42,953 nt of DNA from DASWIG01 sp965371445 (GCA_965371445.1 CBDUYN010000077.1:1-42953), one strand, 5' to 3'. Counted from the first letter of the stretch, positions 27,901-33,636 are shown. Notes: generated by a model from the letters alone, not told the origin. Program-made: numbers and translations.

Positions 27901-29577
27901 CCCTCGGCCGAGAACCTGCGGCCCACAGCCGAGACCTCGCGTCAAGCCCCTCGGGGCCGGTTGGAAAAGGGTCTGGCCGCCATCTGGGAAGAGCTCCTCG
28001 GTGTCGAAGCCGTGGCCGCCGAGGACGACTTCTTCCAGCTCGGAGGCCACTCGCTCCTGATCACTCAGGTGACCTCGCGGATCCGTGACGTGTTTCGCCT
28101 CGAGCTGCCCGTGCGTGTCCTTTTCGAGGCACCGACGGTGGCGAGCCTCGCCCGGCGAATCAAAGCGCGGCTCGGCACCGCCGAGGACGACGTCGCCGTC
28201 GTCCCCCTGGCGCGGCCTCGCCGGCTGCCTCTTTCCTGGCCCCAGCAGCGGCACTGGGCCCGAGACCGGGCGAATCCGGGGAATCCGGCGTTTCACATCC
28301 CCGTGGCTTTGAAGATCCGAGGACCGCTTTCGGCCGCGGCGCTTGCAGCAGCCCTGGACGAGGTCCAGCGGCGTCACGAAGCGTTGCGCACGATCTTTCC
28401 CATCGCGGACGCCGCGCCCTTTCAGGCCATCGCTCCGGAGCCTGTCGCCAGGCTCGACCTGGTGGACCTCACGAGCCTTCCCCTGGCAGCGCAAGAGAGG
28501 GAAACGCGGCGCCGGCAGCGTGAGGGCGCTCGGACCCTATTCGACCTCGCCAAGGGTCCGTTGATGCGGATGCGGCTGCTGCGTCTGGCGGCTTCGGAAA
28601 GCCACGTCTTGTTGTTCGAGCTCCACCATATCGCATTTGACGCCTGGTCTATCGAGATCCTGCTGCGCGAGACGGCCGTGCTCTACGCGGCGTTTCGGGA
28701 CGGACGGCCGTCGCCGCTTCCTCCGCTCGCGGTCCAGTACGCCGACTTCACCCTCTGGCAGCGGCAGCGGCTGGCCGGGGATCTCGGCCAGGCACAGCTC
28801 GCCTGGTGGCGCGAACGCCTTGCCGGTCCCCTGCCGAAGCTCGAGCTACCCACCGATCGTCCGCGCTCCCCACGGCGTACGGGACGTGGCGGAGAGGTCG
28901 TCCGTGTCCTGGATCCGGGACTTGTCGAGCGCCTGCACCGTCTCGGCCGGGAACACAACGCCACCCTCTTCATGGTGCTCCTCGCAGGTTTCAAGATCGT
29001 CCTCTCCCGCCTCTCGGGACAAGACGACGTCGTCGTGGGCATCCCGATCGCCGGCCGGACCCGCAGCGAGGTCGAGGGGCTGATCGGCTACTTTCTGAAC
29101 AACCTGGTGCTGCGCACCGACCTCTCCCCCGCAGGCGGGAAGAGCCCGCCGAGCTTCGTCGAGGTCCTGGTGCGGGTCCGCGAGACCACGCTCGGCGCCT
29201 ACGCCCACCAGGAGGTTCCCGTCGAGAAGGTCCAGGAGGAGGTGGCTGCGCAGCGCGACCCCGCAACCTCTCCCCTCTTCCAGGTGTTTTTCAACATGTT
29301 GAACGTCCCGGCCTCTTCCCTCGACTTCCCCGACGCGACTCTCGAACCGTTGGCCGCACCGGAAGTGTGGTCCAAGCTCGACCTCACGCTCCATGTCACC
29401 GAGGAGTCGACCGGGGGAGGCCCTGAACCGGGCTCTGTCCGCTGGACCCTGGTCTACAGCACCGAGCTTTTCGACCATCAACGAATGGAGGACCTGCTCC
29501 ACCAGCTGGAGTCCGTCCTGAGACAGGCCACGCCTTCGGGTCCCGAAGAGACTCAGATCCCGGGTTCCCCTCCCTGA
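12565..29577 (+). CDS. Nonribosomal peptide synthetase, four modules plus terminal C domain (C-A-T-C-A-T-C-A-MT-T-C-A-MT-T-C)
   Basis: A 5670-residue megasynthase that adds four residues to the ketide-extended intermediate. It opens with a TubC-type docking domain (residues 1-53, QLWADGSELAFKAP). Five C domains have HHxxxDG-type motifs at about residues 193, 1262, 2348, 3865 and 5354. Four A domains have their A3 motifs at 668, 1746, 2818 and 4359. Four T domains carry Ser1068, 2160, 3673 and 5163 in LGGHS. N-methyltransferase domains are inserted after motif A8 in A3 (SAM motif EIGCGTG at 3226) and A4 (EVGCGTG at 4728). There is no epimerase, thioesterase or reductase domain. The protein stops soon after the fifth C domain, so that domain probably releases the product. 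All core motifs look intact. The stop lies 25 bases inside the end of the convergent kinase gene. Confidence 0.96.
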   Translation: MNAERSILQLVEKGAQLWADGSELAFKAPRGTIDAALRKKIRERKGELLRILGPTKKYALPSFAQERLWFLHQLDPTSSAYNVYLVYWLRGNLVVPALKAAFADLVGRHESLRTSFVELDGRPLQCIRHPANRPLQVHVGVVDLSARPAAETEALRLAHREIHRPFELARDDLVRPVLVRLSPTYHLLVLTLHHSIADAWSLGVLEGELAALYRAALEGRGDPLRKLALQYADFAHWQRRWLSGAVLDEQLGYWREQLAELAPLGVPTDRRRPPIRRPHAALLRFRLAAELTDGLKKLGRGLGASLFMTLLSAFMALVYRLTGQRDLAVGSPIANRNRQEVEGLIGFFVNTLVLRGRLAEDMSFAELVQSLRQVALDAYAHQDLPFEKLVEELGGDRRLDKNPLVQVVLALQNAGQGGLELAGLETAAAEVNLLRAGFDLELHFYEEGDALVGDVVYSRFLFDSTTIARLSCHLMNLVAETVAHPRRRLADLVPWTAAELHQICREWNDTATAPGAGSFVEIFEAQAARRPRSTALVADDETVSYGELEKRANRLAARLLELGLRPEGRVGLALDRSPEMIVALLAVLKAGGAYVPLDPAHPEKRLAYVLDDADLELIVVRSTLAERFRKWERKPGGRRLCLVDEASLAKGPLPVRRPGLPEPAQLSYVLYTSGSTGAPKGVMVAHASMANLALDRSLRETPGERVLQLASLTFDASVWEIVRALATGDTLHLARPEQLVPGAPLRHLLADRGIQVAVLLPAVLQALDESAAEELPELRSVLTGAEVCPQALAERWAAGHSLKNLYGPTEATVIAAVGTFRGAGRPLPIGRPVANADVYVLDGRLKPLPIGVAGELWIGGPGLARGYLDRPRETAVSFVPHPLGKSGGRLYRSGDRTRWLGDGNLDFLGRRDSQVKLRGYRIELGEVESVLRAHPRVREAVALVRCDAPGTQRLVAYVEPRRQLEDAAPGPGGSDPLRSTLRARLAEHLPAYMVPSDFVLLESFPRLASGKVDRRALPHPAEARPDLSARFAAPQSPEETLLAEIWAEVLALERVGIDDNFFELGGHSLLATRVLSRVRESFGVELELRFLFEGPSVAKLAARLARELKAGVGIATLPPVSPALSDDESFPLSFTQERLWFLDQLEPGSTAYTIAFPLRLRGPLDTSALESAVGKVVERHPALRARFVDLGGQARQTFQAACCPRLVLLDLTRLPAARRQAVARRWVEVDASRPFDLAKGPLFRSALLRLADDDHIFLRTVHHIVFDGWSAVVFDRELAAFYTAERSRRPAALEAPVLGYGDFAYWQRKYLTEELLRPHVKYWRERLGDELASPQLSTDRPRPHHARESRRLAASRSLLVPGPLGSKLRRFGRSVTATLFMTLLAGFMALLKRYTGLEKLAVATPVAGRNRGEVEGVIGPFVNILMLLGDLSGEPSFRELVGRVREASLDAYAHQEVPFERLVEELAPERRTGNNALFQILFSVESSRSRSDTDELTLDGLEASSIELEAGEIDAEMSLLVLDKGHRLQVSVDYQKSLFDATTIDRLLGHYQTLLDGFAADPGRRLRQVVMCSPAERQQILHEWNPPDDAVSPSFLELFERQARIAAGSPAVSEAATALVATYGELDRRAGLVASVLQRRGVGVEQRVALLFERSVDFVIAVLAVYKAGAAYVPLDSTWPERRLSQILEASEVKCLLTHGRVLRLHPELRSLVGSSSFEALFLDAAEKASQGPLRSAAHAAPSAAYVIFTSGSSGVPKGVVVSRQALDTHVAAARHHYELTAADRILQFVSLAFDVHVGEIFPCLAAGAHLVLRADTMADSARAFLRSCREWRIAVVFLPAAFWHGIAAEMVPGELPPWVRLVVFGGERVHPERVVDWQKAVPPTVRLCNAYGPTEGTVLSASYDASRHRAAPRLADLPIGRPIMSRRVYVVDRGLDPVPAGVAGELCLAGQGLARGYLAQPRQTAASFVPDPFARKPHPGNPGARLYRTGDLVRWRHDGQLEYLGRIDLQVKVRGHRVEPGEVESALRNGKGVRDAAVIAREEAPAGLLAYLVGDEDLDVADLRRQLTEKLPGYMIPTAFVVLESLPLTSSGKLARAVLNSDRFGRGALGRAIESGIDDLALVAPRTPAEEILSGIWCRVLGCEAVSVHDNFFQLGGHSLNATQVVARIRESFRVELPLRRLFELPTLAKLAAALVTAPAGELPPLVPAPRGEPLPPSFAQQRLWFLDELEPHSRAYNMPEVWELRGPLEVKALESALLALLHRHETLNATFPAPAGEPQLRLARPPKRILPLVDLNGLDPRRRRGEARLLAEGEASRRFDLSRGPLLRVALLHLDEQDHVLFTNVHHILFDGWSWGIFHRELALLYNSLVERRLAVLPRLPIQYADFAAWQRKVFAGERLRAQWAYWRSQLGDAPEALLLPTDRPRPPLQSHRGTFLDVALGAPLSAELRRLSLERGATLFMTLLAAFMALLGRHSGQRDIVVGSPIAGRNHPLLEDLIGFFVNNLVLRGRLDGNPRFLDFLEEIREVALQAYSHQDLPFEMLVEKLVPERDMSRHRLFQITFALQNAPFSELALPRIRARRLRLDYATARFDLELHFWETDTGLEGILGYNADIFDATTLRRLRRHFEQTLRSVVAAPEKRVEGLSMLDKIEHHQLMVEWESGPILASGDLIHQRIEAQAKNHGDRIAVEVNESDRWSYRELDQRANFLAHRLKALGVGPEVRVAICSSPRLEMVAAILAVLKAGGAYLPIDPAYPIALVTLVLEDAGVSVLLLGPAQAHRFAAHVIRPLLLSEELRAVEQAPPLGAPHPENTAYVIYTSGSTGRPKGVMVSHRNLTASTQARLGYYPQIKRQPPSRFLLTSSIAFDSSVAGFFGTLSEGGTLILVPESDHGDPRRLGALIKDHQVTRLLSIPALYDQILGDNPPQRLRSLTSVIVAGEACPPELAERHHRFLPQAMLDNEYGPTEGTVWATVHRCRAKELSPVPIGMPIAGVRAHVLDDYLRLVPIGVPGEIHLGGTGLARGYFRQPVRTAERFIPDSLTGTAGSRLYRTGDQARHLGDGRIELLGRTDSQVKIRGHRVELGEVEAVLRRHPLVRDAAVVEHRTAVSPPLAPPKGTAVSPPKGTTVEPHTLAAFVVAEEAGDDEEPISTDVQHEHVTYWQTLYEDLYEHSLPEEAAFDTTGWISSYSGEPIPRDEMQEWIDATCTRIHELCFPPRRPRRALEIGCGTGLIAFRLAGDCDSYTACDFSQAALDALAGSLAATGAEMGHVRFLCRGADETAGLEPHSVDTVIVNSVTQYFPTIGYLRRVLQGAVEATAPGGRIFVGDVRNLELLACFHLSLELHAAEGSTSVDKLLRLAEERRLRERELVVDPAFFYAYGRNTERISRVRLLPKAGRSRNELVRFRYDVVLELDGEPGAEDAVKPRWLAWQSDRVTLGRIQGQLAKQIPALGLRRIPDPRVADDMELFQMRSAELAIGNVAELRRALRLRSHRGGPEPEDVVALAREAGYVVELGLGPAGTYDALLRRRDIPASACTLPRPKRVRAAPGLWNVYANNPLQGLLRRQLVPALRSYLKQHLPEPMTPATLVTLAALPRTPNGKLDRRALQSLAEPQEGLRIGAPVPAGRPELMSPYVPPRTATERDVVEIFSEVLHVEHIGVHDDFFELGGHSLLATQVVSRIRRALAVELPLRGLFEAPTVARLAVRLEDAQRAGASLDAPPLLPALRDAPLPLSFAQERLWFLHQLEGDAATYHAPASWQLDGPLDLGALHHALDTLGRRHETLRTAFRSHDARPWQAVERRPGIRPLLLDLTRLPPLRRRSLVERITARELHRPFDLERAPLLRLYLLRLAEYRHVLLVVFHHIVFDGWSQGIFERELGAAYRSYREKTSPELPELVIQYADFAVWQRKWLAGAALELQLDYWRQRLGEGRQATFEMPTDRPRPAQAAYRGAVAKTVLPADLARTLRAFSLEAGASLFMTLLTTFMALGYRLTDRKKIVVGTPIANRTRQEVEGLIGFFVNSLVLDADLAVEKSGRPPSFSLLLERLREAALGAYAHQDLPFEKLVQELAPARDLARSPLFQVVFALHNAPYCQLSLPELRIEPLEPQLDCARFDLEWFFWEAGEGLEGSVRYDRALFDATTVERFMRQFGELLRNALERSEERIDRLSLLGAAERHQLRTEWNDTARDFRYSTIAERLAEQALRRGEATAVVHGERSLSYRELDSRSGTLAAHLSRLGVGPEVRVGILLERSLDLVVALVAVCKAGGAYVPLDPGHPASRLERTARAAGIEVLVSQEWLGAPPAQRWFGAPPAQRDLAAQLDLGRRVDLDRDAASLAAAGAPRHFAPPWPESLAYLIYTSGSTGEPKGVAVSHQALSNFLTAVKQAPGLEAGDVLLSVTTVSFDIAVLELFLPLVLGARVVIADRDEARDGKRLAALMDSSGATVMQATPATWKMLLDAGWAGKADLRILSGGEALPRPLAASLGPYSRELWNLYGPTEATVWSTRRKIGGPPPGAVMPIGRPIENTRLDIVDPRLELLPPGVTGEIVLGGLGLARGYHGLAAATAERFVPDPWTPEPTPGARLYRTGDLGMRLGDGDVGFLGRLDRQVKVRGVRIEPGEVEAVLAEHPEVREAVVVARALDGESDGLVAWLLPAGGPSDGEASRHVSRWRSLWEDLYRESEPGDLTGWRSSYTGQPIPEEEMEEWLAGTAERILALQPRRALEVGCGTGRVLLRVAPSSESYLATDFSASILKTLQTELTRRGDLPQVELREIGAEELHRIDGFFDTVVFSSVVQYFPSIDVLIEVLGQAVRLTSRGGAIYVGDVRSLPLQEAFAASVELAGAEGSKPLEELRQRIRQRLRNEKELLVDPAFFANLRRKWPRIEAFRIEPRPGRASNELSRFRYDVTLFLDRPPEHAAATAPSWHEWDEEGLDLTGLERELAKERPPLWRGRHVPNRRVEKENRLLARLAEDDGLKQQTVQQLCRELDEKGRGVDPEDLRDLGRRLGYAVELSWAEGRRDGSYSVIFHRPGGEPAPAAEVPKPAPWSTYGNDPQRPAELRRLLRELRKLLAERLPPSMWPASFGWVDAIPLTPSGKVDRAALSRQDLPSAENLRPTAETSRQAPRGRLEKGLAAIWEELLGVEAVAAEDDFFQLGGHSLLITQVTSRIRDVFRLELPVRVLFEAPTVASLARRIKARLGTAEDDVAVVPLARPRRLPLSWPQQRHWARDRANPGNPAFHIPVALKIRGPLSAAALAAALDEVQRRHEALRTIFPIADAAPFQAIAPEPVARLDLVDLTSLPLAAQERETRRRQREGARTLFDLAKGPLMRMRLLRLAASESHVLLFELHHIAFDAWSIEILLRETAVLYAAFRDGRPSPLPPLAVQYADFTLWQRQRLAGDLGQAQLAWWRERLAGPLPKLELPTDRPRSPRRTGRGGEVVRVLDPGLVERLHRLGREHNATLFMVLLAGFKIVLSRLSGQDDVVVGIPIAGRTRSEVEGLIGYFLNNLVLRTDLSPAGGKSPPSFVEVLVRVRETTLGAYAHQEVPVEKVQEEVAAQRDPATSPLFQVFFNMLNVPASSLDFPDATLEPLAAPEVWSKLDLTLHVTEESTGGGPEPGSVRWTLVYSTELFDHQRMEDLLHQLESVLRQATPSGPEETQIPGSPP
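15906..19170 (+). other. NRPS2 module 2: C2-A2-T2, specificity unassigned
   Basis: C2 has HHIVFDG. The A2 selectivity residues read D-V-G-F-V-G-A-V-L-K by eye. The segment FGGERVHPE and the A5 motif YGPTEGT resemble those of the NRPS1 A2 domain, so the two may share ancestry. Motif A3 is TSGSSG, a mild variant. The end motif is SSGKLAR, lacking the usual Asp before Arg. Confidence 0.55.
19171..23715 (+). other. NRPS2 module 3: C3-A3(MT1)-T3, N-methylating
   Basis: C3 has HHILFDG. The A3 selectivity residues read D-S-A-L-I-A-E-V-W-K, which I cannot assign. After A8 lies an S-adenosylmethionine methyltransferase of about 260 residues (YWQTLYEDLYE near 3162, EIGCGTG at 3226, GRIFVGDVRN), so the residue is N-methylated while bound. 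A tandem G/C-run repeat sits between A8 and MT1. The A3 core, about 20500-21780, has lower GC than the rest of the gene. Confidence 0.65.
21886..21954 (+). repeat. In-frame G/C-run repeat, copy 3 (tandem)
   Basis: ACGGCAGTGTCTCCCCCC occurs at 21922-21939 and, with an extra CTCGCTCCCCCC, at 21886-21915. Each unit ends in AAGGGG, and a final ACGACAGTG closes the block. It encodes the Pro/Lys-rich loop TAVSPPLAPPKGTAVSPPKG just after A8 of A3, the same loop position as copy 2 in NRPS1. Confidence 0.75.
23716..28185 (+). other. NRPS2 module 4: C4-A4(MT2)-T4, predicted N-methylglycine
   Basis: C4 has HHIVFDG. The A4 selectivity residues read D-I-L-Q-L-G-L-V-W-K, nearly identical to the well-known glycine code D-I-L-Q-L-G-L-I-W-K. 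The inserted MT2 (RWRSLWEDLYRE near 4671, EVGCGTG at 4728, GGAIYVGDVRS) is a close relative of MT1. Together they predict glycine activation followed by N-methylation to sarcosine. T4 has Ser5163. A 23-base tandem repeat sits before motif A3. Confidence 0.75.
25472..25521 (+). repeat. Tandem 23-base palindromic repeat inside the A4 coding region
   Basis: TTGGTGCGCCTCCGGCGCAA, followed by CGG, occurs at 25472-25494 and again at 25499-25521, a 27-base period that keeps the frame. Each copy contains the hairpin TGCGCC-TCC-GGCGCA. It encodes LGAPPAQRWFGAPPAQRD in the variable loop before motif A3, the same loop that carries G/C-run copy 1 in NRPS1. Confidence 0.75.
28186..29577 (+). other. NRPS2 terminal condensation domain, likely release domain
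   Basis: A complete C domain (residues about 5215-5645) follows T4, with LSWPQQRHWA at its start, HHIAFDA at 5354 and the usual IPIAGRTRSEVEGLIGYFLN region. Only a 15-residue tail follows. No A, T, thioesterase or reductase comes after it, and no further plus-strand synthetase gene follows. Terminal C domains in other systems release by cyclisation or by transfer to an amine or alcohol; which applies here is not visible. Confidence 0.75.
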
Positions 29578-32500
29578 CCTCTCCCGTTCAAGATCGCTTC
29601 AGCTCGTCGCTCGATCAAGCCGTATCCGAGCCGGCGGGCGTCCTCGACGAGCGCCGCGAGGTCTTCTCGGCTCGTGGCTGGGAGCTCGGCGAGCGCCAGC
29701 CGTGCCTCGAGCACGATCGCCACGAGCCCTATCTCGCGGGCACTCTCAAGGACTCCCGTGAGCTCCTCGCGAGCCGCCTCTGGGTCCTCCGCGGAGGCCA
29801 TACGAGCCGCGAGGACTTGGGTGGAGAGCCGAATCGCCGGATTCTCGATCGAGGCCGCGGCCGCGGTCGCGCGCGCCAGGGCCGCGCTGGCGGCGTCGGT
29901 CCCCTCCGTGAGCCACAATACCTCAGCCAGGGCCGCGTCGGCCTCCACCAACTCGACGGCAAGCTCGCACCGCTCCAGATCGGATCGAATCCGTAGAAGC
30001 CTCGCTTTCGCGGACGTAAGCCCCCCCAGGGCGATCTCGACCTGGGCACGGACCAACTCCGCTCGGGCCAGGTAGGGAGGCTCCTCGAGCTCCGCGTGGA
30101 TCCTCACCGCCTCCCGGCTCGCCTCCTCGGCCGCTGAAACCTGCCCCGCGGCAAGAGCCTGGCGAGCCGCGAAGAAGTTGAGCTCGCCCGACAGGCTCGG
30201 GAGCTCGAACTCGGCCGCGGCCGCGAAGGCCTGCCGGAGGGCTTGCTCGGCCTGCTTCAGCTCTCCGGCCGTCAAGGCCAGCTGGACGTCGGCAAGGTGG
30301 CGCCAGGGTAGCAGCTCGGGGCGCGTCGTCGGCTGCCCCCGAATCGTCTCCATCAGCTCTTGGGCTTGGTCGAGATCGCCCTGGAGACTGCGCAACGCCA
30401 CCAGCCCCGAAACTACGTCGAAGAGCATCTTCTCCTCACCGAGCTCCTCGGCGATGTCCATGGCTTCTTCGAAGTACCTCGCCGATTCGCGATAGTCTCC
30501 CTTCAACTTGAGCAAGATGGCCAGGTTGTTGAGCGTCCCCAAGGTCCAAGGCCGGTTTCCGGTCTCGCGATGGATCACCAGCGCCTGCTGCCCGAGATCC
30601 TCTGCGTCGGCGATCCGGCCCTCGGACGTACGCAGCGAGGAGAGCGCGTTTAGGACCTGAGCCTCGCGGCTCCGGTCACCGGCCTCCCCGAAGAGACGCC
30701 GAGCCTTTTTGAGAGCCTCCCCGGCGAGCGCGTTCTCGCCGAGTTGCCGCAGCGCCCAACCCTGGTTCCGGAGGGCGTCGGCCATCAGGATCGTCGCATT
30801 GCGCCGCTTTGCCTTTTCCGCCGCTTGGGAGGCCGCATCGAGCGCCGCTGAATAGTCCACAGCCTGGCGGGCGATCGCCACCTGTGCCATGTCGATCCGA
30901 GCGTCCTGGCGCGCCGAGGGACCGAGATCGCGCAGAGTTTCCACGGTCTGCGCCGCGGCGACGAGGTCTCCGGCTTTCGTCTGTACGTCCGCCAGGCGAA
31001 GGCCGTACTCCAGGTCGTCGGGGAAAAAGCTCCACAGTGCGTGGTAGATGGAGATCGCTTCCTGCCAGCGCCTCGAAATCTCGTAGCTTCGCGCCTCGAT
31101 GAGAAGCTTGTGCTCCCGCGGCAGGCCCTGCGACAGCTCATACGCAAGATTCGCGTTCCCTTGCGCCTCCTCATCGTACCCCAGGTCGGCCCAGGCCTCG
31201 CTGAGCGCCGCGTAGGCGAGGGCAAAACCGGGATCGGCCTGCACGGCCTTGTCGAGCGAATCCCTGGCGCCGAGGGCGTCGTAGCTGCGCAACTTCATCA
31301 GGCCCTCGGAGTAGAGGCGCGAGGCGTCCGGGCTCTCCGGCAGGGTCGCCCGAACGGCGGCGATCTGGAGCTCGCTCAAACGCGAGGCGCCCAAAACGTC
31401 GCGGAGGTCCTCTCCGACGCGAGAGACCAGCTGGACGATCTCCGCCGCGACGTCGTCCTCTTTCAGCGTCCGGATCGTCTCGCCGCTCTTCGTGCTCTGC
31501 AGCACGGGCGCGAAATGGACCTTGCCCTCCAAAGCCAGGTAGCTGCCGAGCACCACGTAATCCGTCCCGAGATTCTGGCCGATCGTCTTCAAGGTGTCGC
31601 TCGCCAGCGACTCGGTTTCGGAGATCTGCAGCTCGCGTTTCATGCGCGCGACCGCCTCGCCGGGAATCAGCAGGAGCTCGCCGCTGACCGCGAGCTCGGT
31701 CGAGAGCAGCTCCGCAAGCGTCGTCGAAAGCCACAAATCCGCATCCTGGTTCGACAGGTTCTGAAAGCCGAGGACCGCGACCGAGGTTCGTCGCGAAGAG
31801 CCGTACCAGTTGAAAAGGACCGCGGTCACGGCCAAGGCCAGAACCGCGGCAAGGGCCAGCCACCGCCGCAGGCCACCCGGCCGGCGAGGCCGTACGAGCG
31901 GTGCGACGCCCTCGCGACCCACCTCGAAAACAGGCACCCGCTCCTCCACCCCCTGAAGCCTGAAGGTCCCATAAGACAGCCACTCAAGTGCCGGGTCCGA
32001 GATCGCCAGCTCTTCGTGAGCACGTTGCGCCAGCTCGAAGGCCTCCCGGGTCACGAGGGTCTGCCGCGGCCTGGCCAGCTCCAGGAGCCGGGCCGCGACG
32101 AGCTTGGAGCTGCCTTCGACTTCCAGGTGCTTCGCCCCGCGAGCCACGTCGGCGGCGGGGTTCTCGTGCAAATGGACCTCGCCCAGATGGATCGCAGTCC
32201 GCCCCTCGATCCCGACTTCCATCTCCTCGGAAAGCCCGCGTAGGCGGTCGTGATAGGAAATCGCATAGCCCACCGCATCGACGGGCCGCTCGAAGATCAG
32301 CAAGAAACCGCCGGCGCCTTTCTCGACCTCCAGGCCGCCGAAGTGCGCCAGCAGGTCCCGGATCAGGCGGTCGTGGAGCGTGAGCACCTCCGCGGCCCGC
32401 GAAGCCCCGAGTCGCTCCGAGAGCTTCGCCCGGTCGACCAGGGCGAGTTGAAGCAAGGTCTTGATGTAGAAGCCGTCCGTCGATTCCAGGGACTTCGCGT

Positions 32501-33416
32501 CCCAGGTCTTCTTCTTGGACGGACCGGACGGTAACTCGGGGAGCGAGGGGCGCGAGCCGCCGTTGCCGCCGATTCGCTTCAGGACCGAGGCGACTTCGCG
32601 CGCGCTCTCGGGACGGTCGTCCGGCTCTTTCTCCAGCAGGTGGTCGACAAGCTCCGAAAGCGCTTCCGGAACGTTGGGATTGAGCTCGGAGATCGGCGGC
32701 TGCCGGTGCGAGCAAACCCGGGCCAAGGTCAGGATCGAATTCGCGGCCTTGAACGGTGACTCGCCCGTCAAGGTCTCAAACAAGAGCGTTCCCAACGAGA
32801 AGAGGTCGGACCTGGGGTCGACACTCAGCCCCATGACCTGCTCCGGCGACATCGACCGAACCGTGCCGATCACGGCCCCCTGGCTCGACAGGGTCGAGGA
32901 GTCGGTGCCGGCGCTCTCGTAGTCCTTGGCCAGGCCGAAATCGAGGATCTTCGCTTGCCCCGTCGACGTGACCATGACGTTCTCGGTCTTCAAGTCACGG
33001 TGGACGATCCCCCGGGAATGAGCCACCGCGAGCCCTTCGACGAGCTCTCCGGCCAGGCGAATCGCCTGATCCGGAGCGAGGGGACCGTCGGCGATCATCT
33101 CCTTCAGGACCGTGCCCTCGACCAGCTCCATGACGATCCAATCATGCCCCTCGACGCCTTCGAGGATGTCGTAGACCTGGACGATCGCCTGATGGTTCAG
33201 GCTGGCGACGGCGCGTGCCTCACGTCGAAAACGCTGGCGAAGGCCCGTATAGTCGGCGACCTCGGAAACGAGCTGCTTGATCGCTACCCAGCGACGGAGG
33301 CGCTCGTCGTAGGCACGGTAGACCTCTCCCATGCCGCCGCTGCCCAGCTGCTCCTCAATGCGATATGGCCCCACCTGGGCGGGGAATTCCGGCCGCTCCG
33401 GTTCACGACCATCCAT
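29553..33416 (-). CDS. Membrane Ser/Thr protein kinase with cyclase-like, FlgO-like and TPR regions
   Basis: A 1287-residue signalling protein. The start at 33416 is chosen because the kinase fold begins a few residues later (VGPYRIEEQLGSGGMGEVY); the ribosome site is weak, and an ATG at 33515 is an alternative. The kinase domain (about 18-283) is intact: Lys47 in VAIK, Asp141 in HRDLKTEN, Asp159 in DFG and SPEQ in the activation loop. A class III cyclase-like domain follows (about 317-500). It lacks the second metal Asp (KGAGGF where KxGDGF is expected) and has a shortened first metal loop, so it is probably a sensor and not an enzyme. One membrane helix (about 517-537) precedes a FlgO-like domain (SVAVLGFQNLS...WLSTTLAELL) and about 600 residues of TPR-like helices, presumably outside the cytoplasm. 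The pseudogene at 4217-4889 is a decayed relative. It may act on the neighbouring assembly line, but nothing in the sequence proves this. Confidence 0.92.
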   Translation of the reverse strand: MDGREPERPEFPAQVGPYRIEEQLGSGGMGEVYRAYDERLRRWVAIKQLVSEVADYTGLRQRFRREARAVASLNHQAIVQVYDILEGVEGHDWIVMELVEGTVLKEMIADGPLAPDQAIRLAGELVEGLAVAHSRGIVHRDLKTENVMVTSTGQAKILDFGLAKDYESAGTDSSTLSSQGAVIGTVRSMSPEQVMGLSVDPRSDLFSLGTLLFETLTGESPFKAANSILTLARVCSHRQPPISELNPNVPEALSELVDHLLEKEPDDRPESAREVASVLKRIGGNGGSRPSLPELPSGPSKKKTWDAKSLESTDGFYIKTLLQLALVDRAKLSERLGASRAAEVLTLHDRLIRDLLAHFGGLEVEKGAGGFLLIFERPVDAVGYAISYHDRLRGLSEEMEVGIEGRTAIHLGEVHLHENPAADVARGAKHLEVEGSSKLVAARLLELARPRQTLVTREAFELAQRAHEELAISDPALEWLSYGTFRLQGVEERVPVFEVGREGVAPLVRPRRPGGLRRWLALAAVLALAVTAVLFNWYGSSRRTSVAVLGFQNLSNQDADLWLSTTLAELLSTELAVSGELLLIPGEAVARMKRELQISETESLASDTLKTIGQNLGTDYVVLGSYLALEGKVHFAPVLQSTKSGETIRTLKEDDVAAEIVQLVSRVGEDLRDVLGASRLSELQIAAVRATLPESPDASRLYSEGLMKLRSYDALGARDSLDKAVQADPGFALAYAALSEAWADLGYDEEAQGNANLAYELSQGLPREHKLLIEARSYEISRRWQEAISIYHALWSFFPDDLEYGLRLADVQTKAGDLVAAAQTVETLRDLGPSARQDARIDMAQVAIARQAVDYSAALDAASQAAEKAKRRNATILMADALRNQGWALRQLGENALAGEALKKARRLFGEAGDRSREAQVLNALSSLRTSEGRIADAEDLGQQALVIHRETGNRPWTLGTLNNLAILLKLKGDYRESARYFEEAMDIAEELGEEKMLFDVVSGLVALRSLQGDLDQAQELMETIRGQPTTRPELLPWRHLADVQLALTAGELKQAEQALRQAFAAAAEFELPSLSGELNFFAARQALAAGQVSAAEEASREAVRIHAELEEPPYLARAELVRAQVEIALGGLTSAKARLLRIRSDLERCELAVELVEADAALAEVLWLTEGTDAASAALARATAAAASIENPAIRLSTQVLAARMASAEDPEAAREELTGVLESAREIGLVAIVLEARLALAELPATSREDLAALVEDARRLGYGLIERRAEAILNGRGQGGEPGI

Positions 33417-33636
33417 GGATTCGTATCTTTGCCCCGCAAGTCGTGTCCCCCCCTCGTGGCATTCCAGCGCGCATTCTCCCATGAAAAGACCGACGGCAAA
33501 GCTCCGCCGAGACATCTTAGCGCGCCGGCCACGCTCCGGCGAAGAAAAGACGCGGCCACAGGATCCGGGGCTGTACGCCGCTTGGCGAAAATGACAGGAT
33601 CTACGGCTCTGTGGACCTACCTCGACGGACGAGCCA
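33417..33636. promoter_or_regulatory. Divergent intergenic region between the kinase and ssnA-like genes
   Basis: This 220-base space must hold the promoters for both divergent genes, or the kinase leader if the alternative start at 33515 is used. I see no convincing -35/-10 pair or strong palindrome. Confidence 0.4.

Noticed and set aside
29500..29577. Thioesterase at the end of NRPS2
   Set aside because: No GxSxG motif, and only about 15 residues follow the C domain.
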